Shown piece by piece: positions 7,960 through 17,049 of a DNA stretch of 64,000 bases. Under the pieces are notes generated by a model. It was given only the letters and a program-made list of their open reading frames with translations, was not told where the DNA came from and ran no database searches. Location: NCBI RefSeq assembly GCF_015694705.1, contig NZ_JADQDR010000006.1, positions 124,001 to 188,000 of the forward strand, read 5' to 3'. Position 1 is the stretch's first letter, and every line of letters starts with the position of its first letter. Both the position numbers and the translations under genes were made by a program. Source of the DNA: Pontibacter rufus (GTDB taxonomy: Bacteria; Bacteroidota; Bacteroidia; Cytophagales; Hymenobacteraceae).

Positions 7960-8622
7960 GTGAGAAACATACCTAAATTTATACTTGCTGTCTGCCTGCT
8001 TTGCTCAGGGCAGGCGATAGCGCAAACAACGGGCAAACCTGTGCTGGATGCTGCTCCGGTGCCTGCTGCCACTTTAGCGCCGGTTGTTGACTCCGCTCCT
8101 ACTGCTATCGAAGCCGTAAAGCCAAAACCCGCCTGGCAAGGCCCGAAACTCAGCTACGGTTTATCTGCAGGCGCCAGCTTTAGCAACGGCTTTGGTGGCG
8201 CCACTTACCTGGAGCCCTCGGTACGCTACCAGGTAAGCAACCGCTTCCGGGTAAATGCCAGCCTGACTTACGTAAATGTGATGCCCTATAATACTTCTCT
8301 AACTTCATCGGAGGGCAATACCGTAGTATACCGCAACAGTGGCGGCAGCCATTATATCATGAGCGCTGGCGTAGACTACTTGGCCAGCAACCGGCTTATA
8401 CTGAGCGGCAACATCTGGCGCGATTTCTCCAATATGCCGCAAAACAGCTATAACCTTTACAGTCCCGGCCGCATGGGCGCCGACTTTAAGGCAACCTACA
8501 AAATCACCGAGAATCTATCAGTAACAGGCGGTATCCGCTATACTGACGGCGCCTCGCCTTTTGCCAGTCCATACTATAATCCGGGCTACAGCAGCTTCGG
8601 GCCGGGCGGTTTCGGGTACTAA
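7960..8622 (+). CDS. Secreted/outer-membrane protein of unknown function
   Basis: A 220-residue protein with a clear signal peptide (KFILAVCLLCSGQAIA, then QTT). A Pro/Ala-rich linker (about 25-55) is followed by alternating aromatic and polar strands (YGLSAGASF, VRYQVSNRFRVNASLTY, ILSGNIWRDF, LSVTGGIRYTDG), typical of a small outer-membrane beta-barrel. The start is GTG at 7960; no ATG is available before the signal peptide. The C-terminus is Gly/Tyr/Pro-rich. The family is not recognised. A strong hairpin terminator follows. Confidence 0.75.
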   Translation: MRNIPKFILAVCLLCSGQAIAQTTGKPVLDAAPVPAATLAPVVDSAPTAIEAVKPKPAWQGPKLSYGLSAGASFSNGFGGATYLEPSVRYQVSNRFRVNASLTYVNVMPYNTSLTSSEGNTVVYRNSGGSHYIMSAGVDYLASNRLILSGNIWRDFSNMPQNSYNLYSPGRMGADFKATYKITENLSVTGGIRYTDGASPFASPYYNPGYSSFGPGGFGY

Positions 8623-8645
8623 ACAAGACATAGACTTTCACTAAA

Positions 8646-8677
8646 AATGCTTCTCTTTAAACGGAGAAGCATTTTTT
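8646..8677 (+). terminator. Rho-independent terminator
   Basis: AATGCTTCTC and GGAGAAGCATT pair around a seven-base loop, followed by a T-run, 24 bases after the preceding stop codon. Confidence 0.85.
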
Positions 8678-8713
8678 ATACTTACCCGGTCAGATTATGT
8701 ATAAGTATAGCTC

Positions 8714-8747
8714 AAACCTTGCACTGTGCGCAGTTCCTGCAATTGTC
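8714..8747 (+). repeat. Partial copy of a dispersed repeat (also at 17233)
   Basis: The stretch starting AAACCTTGCACTGTGCGCAG is closely related to the left arm of the palindromic element at 17231-17262 (AAACCTCGCAGCGTGCGCAG), differing at only a few positions through the following TCCTG. No matching right arm follows, so it looks like half of a REP-like element. Confidence 0.55.
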
Positions 8748-8766
8748 TGGCCTGCTACAAAGCAAT

Positions 8767-8919
8767 TTGTCTGAATCATGATTTTCAGGATAAAAGGATT
8801 ATCAGGATGGCTTTATTGTAGAGACGCCATATTGTGTGTCTTGCCTGCTATACAGCCTTTAAATTTATACTTCAACATCCTGTTTATCCTAAAAATCCTG
8901 TAAATCCCGATTCAGACAA
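8767..8919. repeat. Large imperfect inverted repeat, interspersed-element type
   Basis: The left arm starts TTGTCTGAATC and runs about 44 bases; the right arm ends GATTCAGACAA and is its imperfect reverse complement over about 45 bases, with repeated CAGGAT units in both. The roughly 63-base centre is not coding. Such TCTGAATC/CAGGAT palindromes are scattered in many Bacteroidota genomes, so this is probably a non-autonomous interspersed repeat. It fills most of the 389-base gap between the neighbouring genes. Confidence 0.7.
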
Positions 8920-9011
8920 TTTCTGCTTCTTATCTTTTCAGAACCCCGGCACTACCTCAACCTAATCCAGCGTTAAGCGGTTAAAGAAACAACAGCAACT
9001 CAAAACAGACC

Positions 9012-10028
9012 TTGTCACAAGAAAATAAACATATCCGCCACATCAGAAACGAACGCCTTAAAACGATAAAACCAGGCTACAGAGGCAACAAAACAGTAGA
9101 TGGCCGCTTCGCCAACACCAATGGCGTTTTTAAACCTGATTTCAGCAATGTGCTGCGCTGGAAACTAAGCAAAAATCCGCAGGCCGAAGAGAAAAAGCGG
9201 GACAACTACACGCCACCTGTGCAGCCCGGCTGTGATTTTATGAACTCGCAGGAGGACATGGTGGTATGGTTGGGGCATGCCAGTTTTTTCATCAGGCTAC
9301 AGGGGCTTACGTTTCTCATTGACCCCGTTTTTTACGACCTGCCAATGCTGAAGCGCCGCACCAGGCTTCCTTGTGCGCCGGAGCAATTGCGGCCTGTTGA
9401 TTTCCTGCTGCTATCGCACGGCCACCGCGACCATCTTGACAAAGACTCCATCCGTACTGTTTTCCAGAACAATCCGCAGCTAAAGGCCCTGGTACCGTTG
9501 CGTGCCGGGGAGCTGCTGCGAAGTATAAATCCGCATTTACCTTACCAAGAGGCCGGCTGGTACCAGCAGTATGGCCTGGTGCCTGATAATGTGGAAGTAT
9601 ACTACCTGCCGGCTTCGCACTGGCACCGCCGCGGCCTGAATGACATGAACAAAGTGCTGTGGGGCAGCTTTCTCCTTAAAACGCCCGAGCTGACTATATA
9701 CTTCGCCGGAGACACGGCCATGTCGGGCCATTTTGAGGAAATCCAGGAGTTGTTTGGGCCGATGGATGTTTGCATTATGCCCGTTGGTGCTTACAAACCT
9801 GCTTTTATGATGGCCAAAAGTCACGTAAATCCGCATGAGGCGGTGCGCGCTTACAACCTTTTGCAGGGCGGCACCTTTATCCCAATGCACTACGGCACCT
9901 TCGACCTGTCGGATGAGCCGGCCAGCGAACCGGTGCGCCTGCTGGAACAGATTGCCGCTGCCGGTATGCTACAGGGCCTCAAAGTGCCCTCTATCGGTGA
10001 GCCGGTGCTGCTGCGCGAGTTATATTAA
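9012..10028 (+). CDS. MBL-fold metallo-hydrolase (NAPE-PLD/UlaG-like)
   Basis: A 338-residue metallo-beta-lactamase-fold enzyme. WLGHASFF (86-93) and the metal-binding motif HGHRDH (136-141) are followed by PASHWH, the bridging aspartate segment FAGDTAMSGHF and the terminal MHYGTFDLSDEP. This arrangement matches the NAPE-hydrolysing phospholipase D/UlaG-like group (known family); these act on lipid or lactone phosphodiester-like substrates, but the substrate here is unknown. There is no signal peptide; the basic N-terminal 40 residues precede the fold. The start is a TTG at 9012. Confidence 0.88.
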   Translation: MSQENKHIRHIRNERLKTIKPGYRGNKTVDGRFANTNGVFKPDFSNVLRWKLSKNPQAEEKKRDNYTPPVQPGCDFMNSQEDMVVWLGHASFFIRLQGLTFLIDPVFYDLPMLKRRTRLPCAPEQLRPVDFLLLSHGHRDHLDKDSIRTVFQNNPQLKALVPLRAGELLRSINPHLPYQEAGWYQQYGLVPDNVEVYYLPASHWHRRGLNDMNKVLWGSFLLKTPELTIYFAGDTAMSGHFEEIQELFGPMDVCIMPVGAYKPAFMMAKSHVNPHEAVRAYNLLQGGTFIPMHYGTFDLSDEPASEPVRLLEQIAAAGMLQGLKVPSIGEPVLLRELY

Positions 10029-10092
10029 GGTTATTGCTACGGATTTATACTTGCATTTTCATCCTCCAGCCAGTTAGTAGTAATTGTGAATT

Positions 10093-10623
10093 ATGAGAAG
10101 ATACAAAGTTGTAATACTTCTGTTGCTGCTTTCCTGCCAGCCTGAAACTAAACATATTGCTTCAGATGGTTTAGAAGAAGGTAATACAGAGGAACACAAG
10201 TTTTATGACTTTGATTTTGAGTTCACGAGGTACTTCTCCCCAGTAGGTGTAACAGAAAAGTTTGTTCTCAGAAACTCAGGATTGAACCCAAATGAGGCTT
10301 TTAAGGAAAATCATTTATACTATATCAGGTACGCCAGCCAAGAAAAGATAGAAGAGCCTCCTAAGCCCGACACGGCAGTAGTTGAATTGGATAAAGCGCA
10401 CTTAGATTCTCTTTACTCTATTGCTTCAAGTTACATGAAGTTAAAGCACTCAGCAAATGTTTCGCCTAATGAGATACCGCTGCCACCTGTAGCTGACTCT
10501 GAATGGGTATACGCAGAGATTACGCTTGATTTAGGCTTTAGAGGAGACAAGCATTCTGTAACTACTGCTCAGTTCAGCGCATTGTATCAGTACTTGACAA
10601 GAATGAAGAGCAAAAGCCGCTAA
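10093..10623 (+). CDS. Hypothetical lipoprotein
   Basis: A 176-residue protein whose N-terminus MRRYKVVILLLLLSCQPE is a lipoprotein signal with the lipobox LLSC and the acylated cysteine at residue 15. The mature part is acidic and hydrophilic with several aromatic residues (FYDFDFEFTRYF) and a C-terminal alpha/beta-looking segment. It is more AT-rich than the flanking genes. No family is recognised. It follows the MBL-fold gene by 64 bases on the same strand. Confidence 0.65.
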   Translation: MRRYKVVILLLLLSCQPETKHIASDGLEEGNTEEHKFYDFDFEFTRYFSPVGVTEKFVLRNSGLNPNEAFKENHLYYIRYASQEKIEEPPKPDTAVVELDKAHLDSLYSIASSYMKLKHSANVSPNEIPLPPVADSEWVYAEITLDLGFRGDKHSVTTAQFSALYQYLTRMKSKSR

Positions 10624-10929
10624 TACGACACATAAGCAAAGCTTCGGCTGATGGCTCGCGCACTTTATGTACAAACCGCTACAAGTATAAAAAGATTTCG
10701 CGTATTTCAGTACTATACTACAAACCCCTCCCCTGCTTTATTTAAACAAATTTCATATAAGCGCTTCTTTCACCAAACTCCACTTTAATGCTTACCTTTG
10801 TGAGATTTTGCGGGGCTGTGGCATTATTGGCGCAACTTACCTGTTGCATGCACAGCAATCCCGCCGCCGCGGAGGCATTTTCAGGCCAACCGCAGCTTAA
10901 ACATAGTATAAGCAGAGTTTCATAACTAA
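10624..10929. other. Intergenic stretch with a -7 promoter box for the ABC exporter
   Basis: No convincing reading frame exists here. TACCTTTG at 10793-10800 matches the Bacteroidota -7 consensus, 130 bases ahead of the ABC exporter, though no TTG lies at the ideal -33 distance. The remainder shows no terminator or repeat I can support. Confidence 0.45.
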
Positions 10930-12747
10930 ATGGCAAAACGCGGAATCGGGTTAAACGGCGAGCAGGAGAAAGAAGGCAAAAAGCGCATCAGCAAAGAGAG
11001 CCTCCAACGCGGGCTTCAAATCTTTAACTACGTAGTACCCTACAAGTATAAATTCATTGTCGGCCTGGGATTCCTGGTGCTCTCCAGCACCACGTTCATG
11101 GTGTTCCCGTACCTGGTAGGCAAGTTGGTCGATTCCTCTACGGGCAATGCCGATTGGTTCCTGAAAGACATCAACATGATTTCGCTGGGCCTTTTCGTGG
11201 TCATTCTGCTGCAGGGCATCTTCTCCTTTTTCAGGGTATACTTTTTTGCGCAGGTCAGCGAAAATGCCATCGCCGACATTCGCCGCGACCTCTACAGCAA
11301 GTTTGTAATGCTGCCGATTCCGTTTTACGAGAAGCGGCGTGTGGGCGAAATTACCAGCCGCATTACCACCGACGTGGCGCAGGTGCAGGACACCTTCTCA
11401 ATAACGCTGGCCGAGCTGTTCCGGCAAATTACGACGCTGCTGGTTGGTGTCGTTATCATCATGTGGACGTCCATCAAGCTGTCGCTGTTTATGCTGGCTA
11501 CCTTTCCGGTGCTGGTGGCGCTGGCCTTTGTGTTTGGCCGCAAGATAAAAGGGCTGTCTAAACGGACGCAGGACGAACTGGCCAATACCAACGTGATTGT
11601 GGAGGAAACGATGCAGGCCATCAACACGGTGAAGGCTTATACCAACGAAATGTTTGAGGTGGGCCGCTACAAATCCTCCCTGAACAAAGCCGTGAAAACC
11701 GCCTTATCTGCCGCCTATTACCGCGGAGCGTTCATTACCTTTATCATTGTTGGTTTGTTTGGCGGCATTATTCTGGTGATTTGGTACGGCTCCACGCTGG
11801 TGCAGCAGGGCGATATTAAGATTGGCGAACTGATTTCATTTATCATTTATACCGTGTTTATCGGCGCTTCGGTGGGTGGTCTGGGCGAACTGTATGGCAA
11901 AGTGCAGTCCGCATTGGGCGCTACGGAACGCATTCTGGAGATACTCAACGAGCAGGAGGAGCCAACGGATAAGAGCCTGCGCGCCCTAAACGAGGTTCCT
12001 AAACTCAGGGGCGATATCACCTACAGCCATGTCGCTTTCGCCTACCCTACCCGCCCCGATATTCCGGTGCTGCGCGACATGAGCTTTGGCATCAGAGCCG
12101 GCGAGAAGATTGCCCTCGTGGGCCCCAGTGGCGCCGGAAAATCCACGATTGTGCAGCTGCTGATGCGCTTTTATGACGTAGCGGCCGGAAGTATAAGCGT
12201 GGACGGCAAAGATATCCGCGAAATGAACCTGACGACGCTGCGCGCCAACATCGGCATTGTGCCCCAGGAAGTGCTGCTCTTTGGCGGCACCATCCGCGAC
12301 AACATTGCCTACGGTAAACCGGAAGCCACGGAAGACGAAATAATTGCCGCTGCTCAGAAAGCAAACGCCTGGAACTTTATCAAAACCTTTCCGGAAGGCT
12401 TAGACACGCTGGTAGGCGAGCGCGGTGTAAAACTATCGGGTGGGCAGCGCCAGCGCGTGGCTATTGCGCGGGCCATATTGAAGAACCCGGTTATACTTGT
12501 GCTGGATGAAGCTACCAGCGCCCTCGACTCAGAATCGGAGCAGTTGGTGCAGCAGGCCATGGACGAGCTGATGAAAAACCGCACCACCATTGTGATCGCG
12601 CACCGCCTGGCCACCATCCGCAAGGTAGATAAGATCCTGGTGATAGATGGCGGCGAGATTGTAGAAGAAGGCTCGCACGACGATTTATCCAATAATGAGA
12701 ACGGCATTTACGCGAATCTCCTGAAACTGCAGTTTGAATTGAGTTAG
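10930..12747 (+). CDS. ABC exporter, fused permease and ATPase (MsbA/ABCB-like)
   Basis: A 605-residue half-transporter. A basic N-terminus leads into six transmembrane helices (about 35-330), followed by one nucleotide-binding domain with Walker A GPSGAGKST (near 398), signature LSGGQRQRVAIARA (near 502), Walker B VLDEATSALD (near 522) and the switch histidine in IVIAHRLATI. It should function as a homodimer in the inner membrane, exporting lipids, peptides or drugs; the sequence does not identify the cargo. It appears to stand alone as a transcription unit. Confidence 0.93.
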   Translation: MAKRGIGLNGEQEKEGKKRISKESLQRGLQIFNYVVPYKYKFIVGLGFLVLSSTTFMVFPYLVGKLVDSSTGNADWFLKDINMISLGLFVVILLQGIFSFFRVYFFAQVSENAIADIRRDLYSKFVMLPIPFYEKRRVGEITSRITTDVAQVQDTFSITLAELFRQITTLLVGVVIIMWTSIKLSLFMLATFPVLVALAFVFGRKIKGLSKRTQDELANTNVIVEETMQAINTVKAYTNEMFEVGRYKSSLNKAVKTALSAAYYRGAFITFIIVGLFGGIILVIWYGSTLVQQGDIKIGELISFIIYTVFIGASVGGLGELYGKVQSALGATERILEILNEQEEPTDKSLRALNEVPKLRGDITYSHVAFAYPTRPDIPVLRDMSFGIRAGEKIALVGPSGAGKSTIVQLLMRFYDVAAGSISVDGKDIREMNLTTLRANIGIVPQEVLLFGGTIRDNIAYGKPEATEDEIIAAAQKANAWNFIKTFPEGLDTLVGERGVKLSGGQRQRVAIARAILKNPVILVLDEATSALDSESEQLVQQAMDELMKNRTTIVIAHRLATIRKVDKILVIDGGEIVEEGSHDDLSNNENGIYANLLKLQFELS

Positions 12748-12893
12748 AGCAATTACGCTGGAGCGTGGAAGTATAAATAATGACATACTTCTACTACTTA
12801 AAATAAGCGGATTAGTGGCTAAACACCATTCGATTAATCGCGCTATTGTGTGTACTTTTACATATCACAAACTACTGTTTATAGTATCCAAAT

Positions 12894-13760
12894 ATGAAGA
12901 AAACATTTATAAGCTTTGCCTTTGCTGCTGCGCTGCTGGGTGCAGGCGCTACACAGGCACAGGGCATCAAAATGCCGGCGCCAAGTCCATCCTCCAAAGT
13001 AGAGCAGGCGGTAGGCCTTTCTACCGTTACCGTGGATTATTCCCGCCCGTCAGCCAAAGGCCGCACTATTTTTGGTGATCTGGTGCCTTACGACAGGATA
13101 TGGCGCACCGGCGCAAACGGCTCTACCGACATTACTTTCCCGGATGATGTGACGCTGGAAGGAAACAAAGTACCGGCCGGCAAGTATGCGCTTTACACCA
13201 TCCCGGGCAAAAATGAGTGGACCATCATCCTCCATAAAAACACGGAGCTTTGGGGCGATGGCGGTGCCGATTACAAGCCGGAGCAGGACCAGGTTCGTTT
13301 TAAGGTAAAGCCACAGCAAAACCCGCGCAAGGTGGAGACTTTTCTGATCGACTTCGCCAATGTTACCAACAACTCGGCTGACGTGGAGCTGCTCTGGGAC
13401 AATGTGGTGGTGCCGTTTACGATAAAAACGGACGTAGACAGCAAAGTTATGAGCCAGATACAGGAGCAGGTGGTGAACGGCACCAATGTAGAGCCCGGCC
13501 TGTATGCCTCAGCTGCCAACTATTACTACAACACTGACAAAGACCTGCAGCAGGCACTGACCTGGATGAAGAAGGCCAACGAAAAAGACGCCAAGTTCTA
13601 CAACCTGCATGCGCAGGCAAAGATACAGGCCAAACTGAAGAACTATAAAGACGCCATCAAAACCGCTGAGAAATCGATGGAGCTGGCGCAGAAAGAAGGC
13701 AATCAGGATTACGTGGCGCTGAACCAGAAAGCCATTGCCGACTGGAAGAAAATGAAATAG
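12894..13760 (+). CDS. Periplasmic DUF2911-domain protein with TPR-like tail
   Basis: The 288-residue protein has a signal peptide (MKKTFISFAFAAALLGAGA, cleavage near TQA). The DUF2911 domain (about 25-175) shows its usual VTVDYSRPSAKGRTIFGDLVP, WRTGANGSTDITF and GKYALYTIPG segments. The last 100 residues form paired amphipathic helices (NEKDAKFYNLHAQAKIQAK, YKDAIKTAEKSMELAQKEG) like tetratricopeptide repeats. DUF2911 proteins are widespread secreted Bacteroidota proteins with no established function. A strong terminator follows. Confidence 0.9.
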   Translation: MKKTFISFAFAAALLGAGATQAQGIKMPAPSPSSKVEQAVGLSTVTVDYSRPSAKGRTIFGDLVPYDRIWRTGANGSTDITFPDDVTLEGNKVPAGKYALYTIPGKNEWTIILHKNTELWGDGGADYKPEQDQVRFKVKPQQNPRKVETFLIDFANVTNNSADVELLWDNVVVPFTIKTDVDSKVMSQIQEQVVNGTNVEPGLYASAANYYYNTDKDLQQALTWMKKANEKDAKFYNLHAQAKIQAKLKNYKDAIKTAEKSMELAQKEGNQDYVALNQKAIADWKKMK

Positions 13761-13784
13761 AGCTTTCGCAGCTTTTAACGTATA

Positions 13785-13818
13785 AAAAGCCTCTGGTGCA
13801 ATACCAGGGGCTTTTTTG
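13785..13818 (+). terminator. Rho-independent terminator
   Basis: AAAAGCC(T)CTGGT and ACCAGGGGCTTTT pair around GCAAT, followed by a T-run, right after the DUF2911 gene and before the next methyltransferase. Confidence 0.85.
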
Positions 13819-13831
13819 TCCACACTAAAAT

Positions 13832-14764
13832 TTGATTTTATTGGAAGATAATAAAGAGAAAAAACACTCGGAAGAACACCTGGGGCCAGCCCGCGAATAT
13901 TGGTGGAACGACGATTATCTGGAACTGCTGGCCAACCGCCTGTACATCCCCTATACCCAAACGCTGGTAGATATTGGCTGCGGCAAAGGCATGATGGGCT
14001 TCAAATTTTCGAAGTACCTGCCCGACGGCGCCACGGTGTATGGCGTAGACTACGAGCCCGGCTATATTGCCGAGGCGCAACAGCGGGCGCAAAGCATTTA
14101 TGGCCATAACCATATCAACTATGCCTTTAAAGTCGGCAACGCCACCGACATTCCGCTGCCCGATAACATAGCTGACCTTACGCTTTGCCAGACGCTGCTG
14201 ATACATGTAAAAAACCCGCAGCGCGTGATTGACGAGATGATTCGGGTAACGAAGCCAGGCGGCTGGGTGCTGGCACTGGAGCCGAATAACCTCGTGCCTA
14301 ACCTGATGTTCGACCGCTATGGCGAAACGGATTTTGATGTAGAAAGTACGCTGGATGTGCTGGAAATAAAGCTCCGCATCGAGAAAGGAAAGAAAAACCT
14401 GGGCGAAGGCTTTAACTCGCTGGGCGACGTTCTGCCGGATTTATACTTAAAAGCCGGGCTGCTGGATACCAAAGTATGGATTTCGGATAAAGCGCTTGCC
14501 ATCATTCCGCCTTACGACACACAGGAAAAGATGCTCCGCGTGGAACAGATGCTGCAATGGGTAGAAACCGAAGCGATGGGCTACGATTACCAGGACAACC
14601 TGAATTACTACATGGCCGGTGGCGGCACCAAAGAAAAATTTGATGCGTACTGGCAGAAGTTGCTCTACAACAAAATCATGCTAAAGCAGAAGCTCCAAAA
14701 TGAGGAATATGTATCCGCTGGCGGTAGTTTGGTGTATATTGTGGCGGGACGGAAACCGAGATAA
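13832..14764 (+). CDS. SAM-dependent methyltransferase (type 11 domain)
   Basis: A 310-residue protein with motif I LVDIGCGKGMMGFKF (about 45-59), acidic GVDYEPGYI at beta-2, ATDIPLPDN at motif II/III and the postmotif KPGGWVLALEPNN. The C-terminal 110 residues add helices not found in minimal type 11 domains and probably form a lid. The start is non-ATG: TTG at 13832, with a second TTG nine bases on; no ATG precedes the conserved HLGPAREYWWNDDYLEL region. The methyl acceptor is unknown. Confidence 0.82.
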   Translation: MILLEDNKEKKHSEEHLGPAREYWWNDDYLELLANRLYIPYTQTLVDIGCGKGMMGFKFSKYLPDGATVYGVDYEPGYIAEAQQRAQSIYGHNHINYAFKVGNATDIPLPDNIADLTLCQTLLIHVKNPQRVIDEMIRVTKPGGWVLALEPNNLVPNLMFDRYGETDFDVESTLDVLEIKLRIEKGKKNLGEGFNSLGDVLPDLYLKAGLLDTKVWISDKALAIIPPYDTQEKMLRVEQMLQWVETEAMGYDYQDNLNYYMAGGGTKEKFDAYWQKLLYNKIMLKQKLQNEEYVSAGGSLVYIVAGRKPR

Positions 14765-14894
14765 TGATTATAATTTCGGCGGCAGGAGAAATCTATTACA
14801 GGTTCTGTGTTGCTTATACTTGTATTTATACTTTTCGGCTATACTTGATAGCTGCTTTTTATCCTCAGTTTTATACTTGTCTTGTTACACTTTT

Positions 14895-15045
14895 GCTTTG
14901 GTGCCCTCAAGGCCGGGAGGCCTCGTCCCTGGGCATCGCGCGGTGGCGTGAACCTGCGCCGGAGCGCTGCCGCCTGCGCGGCACCGGAACACACCAATCG
15001 AGGGCCCCTACCCCCAGGCGCTCAACCCAGGGACTGGAAATATTT
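14895..15045. other. GC-rich non-coding insert in an AT-rich gap
   Basis: The gap 14765-15357 contains no supported gene. At 14800-14890 TATACTT occurs four times in about 75 bases. From about 14895 to 15045 the composition jumps to very GC-rich, with GGCCGGGAGGCC and GCGCTGCCGCCTGCGCGGC-type words, then falls back. The abrupt borders suggest an inserted repeat, but I see no terminal repeats or target duplications. Confidence 0.4.
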
Positions 15046-15189
15046 CGATAGCTGCTGTTTATACTCTGGTTGAAGAATAAATTGTGCTGCATTGATTATC
15101 CTTTCTGTCATTCTGAAAGAATCCTGGTGAAAGTGAGGTTAAGGTATTACTATGAAACTCGTGCTTTGGCGTGAGCATCAGAGCTCCCT

Positions 15190-15269
15190 CTCCTGTTTTG
15201 GAGGTAGGGGCCCTTGACAACAGGAGATGGTTGGGGTGAGGTAAATTCCCCTCCTTAGAAAAGGAGGGG
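15190..15269. repeat. Tandem pair of interspersed hairpins
   Basis: Two adjacent palindromes lie downstream of the symporter gene: CTCCTGTT (15190-15197) with AACAGGAG (15219-15226), then CCCCTCCTT (15248-15256) with AAGGAGGGG (15261-15269). The linking sequence GGTTGGGGTGAGG and trailing GGTTAGGGGTGG are words commonly seen in scattered Bacteroidota repeats. They may also terminate the minus-strand symporter transcript. Confidence 0.55.
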
Positions 15270-15357
15270 TTAGGGGTGGTTGGATTTGGCTATGCTCTGT
15301 TGCCATGAAGACGCAAGATGCTGCTTCTCTACATCCTCAGCAAGCAGCAACCAACAA

Positions 15358-17049
15358 TTACACCTTCTCCCTTCCCAGCAGCGGCTGAAGTATAAAGCCG
15401 AATAAAATGACACAGGCGCAGCCGATAACGTTGAACCACAGGAAAGCAATATCGGTATAAAAATGGCAGTAAAGCACCACGAGTTCGGCCAGCACAGCCG
15501 CCCAGAAAACGGCATTCCCCCGGATATACTTAAAGTAGAAAGCTACCAGGAAAATGCCAAGTATGGTGCCATAAAAGATGGAGCCGATGATGTTGACAGC
15601 TTGTATCAGGTTATCGAGCAGCGAAGCGTAGGTGGCAAACAGTACCGCTATCAGTCCCCACCCTATCGTAAATAATTTGGAAGCGATAAGATAATGTTTC
15701 GGGCTTGCGTGCTGCTTTACGGAGCGCCTGTAAATATCTACGACCGTGGTGGAGGCCAGGGCGTTTAATTCGGAGGAGGAAGATGACATGGCCGCCGAAA
15801 AAATAACGGCCAGCAGCAATCCGACTAAACCGGCAGGCAAATATTTCATCACGAAAGAGATAAAAACATAGTCTGTGTCTTTGGTTTCGGCCTTTGGTGT
15901 TGCTTTGCTGATAACGCCCTTTACCTCTTCGCGCACGGCTTTGGCAGCCGTAGTCAGGGCATCTACTTTATTCTCAGCAATGACGATGGCTGCTTCATTT
16001 TCCGTTTTTAAAGCGGCCACCAAGCCATGCACTGCTTCCTGCTTTTCCTGGAAAGCAGCCGTATACTTTGTTTCCAGTTCCCGCATTTCGCCGGCGTAAG
16101 GCGTGGCGTATACTTTGCTTCTGGCAGCCTCGTTGAAGAAAACCGGCGGCTGGTTGAACTGGTAAAACACGAATACCATCACCCCGATAAACAGAATCAT
16201 AAACTGCATCGGAATCTTGAGCAGTCCGTTAAACAGCAACCCCAGGCGGCTTTCAGCTATGGATTTTCCGCCGAGGTAGCGTGCCACCTGGCTTTGGTCG
16301 GTGCCGAAGTAGGAAAGGGCCAGAAACAGGCCACCTGTCATGCCCGACCAGAAATTATACCTGTCGTCCCAGTCAAACGAGAAATCCACCACGTTCATCT
16401 TTCCCATTTTACCGGCCACGGCCACGGCATCGCCAAAACTGACGTTTTCCGGCAAGTACTGCACCACCATAAAACCGGCTACCAGCATGCCGCCCATCAT
16501 CACAGCCATCTGCTGCGTCTGCGTTACGCTCACAGCTTTGGTGCCGCCCGATACCGTATAAATAATCACCAGCACGCCAATAATCAGGTTTGTTGCCGTT
16601 AAGCTCCAGCCCAGCATGGTAGAAAGTATAATAGCGGGCGCATAAATCGTAATGCCTGCCGCCAGCCCGCGCTGCACCAGAAACAGCAAGGCCGCCAGAG
16701 AGCGCGTTTTCAGGTCGAAGCGGTTTTCCAGGAACTCATAGGCCGTGAAGACATTCAGCCTATAAAAAATAGGGATGACCGTAATGGAAATAATCACCAT
16801 GGCGATGGGCAGTCCGAAGTAGAACTGGATGAAGCGCATGCCGTCTTCATAGGCCTGACCGGGCGTAGAGAGAAACGTGATGGCGCTGGCCTGTGTCGCC
16901 ATGATGGACAAGCCGATGGTCCACCATTTCATGCTGTTATTGCCTTTCAGGTAACCTTCTATGTCCTGGCTGCCACGCGTTTTCCAGACGCCATAAATCA
17001 CGATAAAGCCAAGCGTACCCAGCAGTACTATCCAGTCAAGTGGCCTCAT
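15358..17049 (-). CDS. Sodium:solute symporter (SSS family)
   Basis: A 563-residue integral membrane protein with about 13 helices. The first helices (DWIVLLGTLGFIVIYGVW, then WWTIGLSIMATQASAITFLSTPGQAY) are the conserved start of the SSS fold, and the sodium-site region of helix 8 is around FSAAMSSSSSELNALASTT. A charged cytoplasmic or periplasmic loop near 290-370 is rich in Glu/Lys/Ala. Substrates in the family include sugars, sialic acid and amino acids; the substrate here is not determined. Its ATG overlaps the stop of a 49-residue membrane protein upstream (ATGA), indicating translational coupling. Confidence 0.93.
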   Translation of the reverse strand: MRPLDWIVLLGTLGFIVIYGVWKTRGSQDIEGYLKGNNSMKWWTIGLSIMATQASAITFLSTPGQAYEDGMRFIQFYFGLPIAMVIISITVIPIFYRLNVFTAYEFLENRFDLKTRSLAALLFLVQRGLAAGITIYAPAIILSTMLGWSLTATNLIIGVLVIIYTVSGGTKAVSVTQTQQMAVMMGGMLVAGFMVVQYLPENVSFGDAVAVAGKMGKMNVVDFSFDWDDRYNFWSGMTGGLFLALSYFGTDQSQVARYLGGKSIAESRLGLLFNGLLKIPMQFMILFIGVMVFVFYQFNQPPVFFNEAARSKVYATPYAGEMRELETKYTAAFQEKQEAVHGLVAALKTENEAAIVIAENKVDALTTAAKAVREEVKGVISKATPKAETKDTDYVFISFVMKYLPAGLVGLLLAVIFSAAMSSSSSELNALASTTVVDIYRRSVKQHASPKHYLIASKLFTIGWGLIAVLFATYASLLDNLIQAVNIIGSIFYGTILGIFLVAFYFKYIRGNAVFWAAVLAELVVLYCHFYTDIAFLWFNVIGCACVILFGFILQPLLGREKV

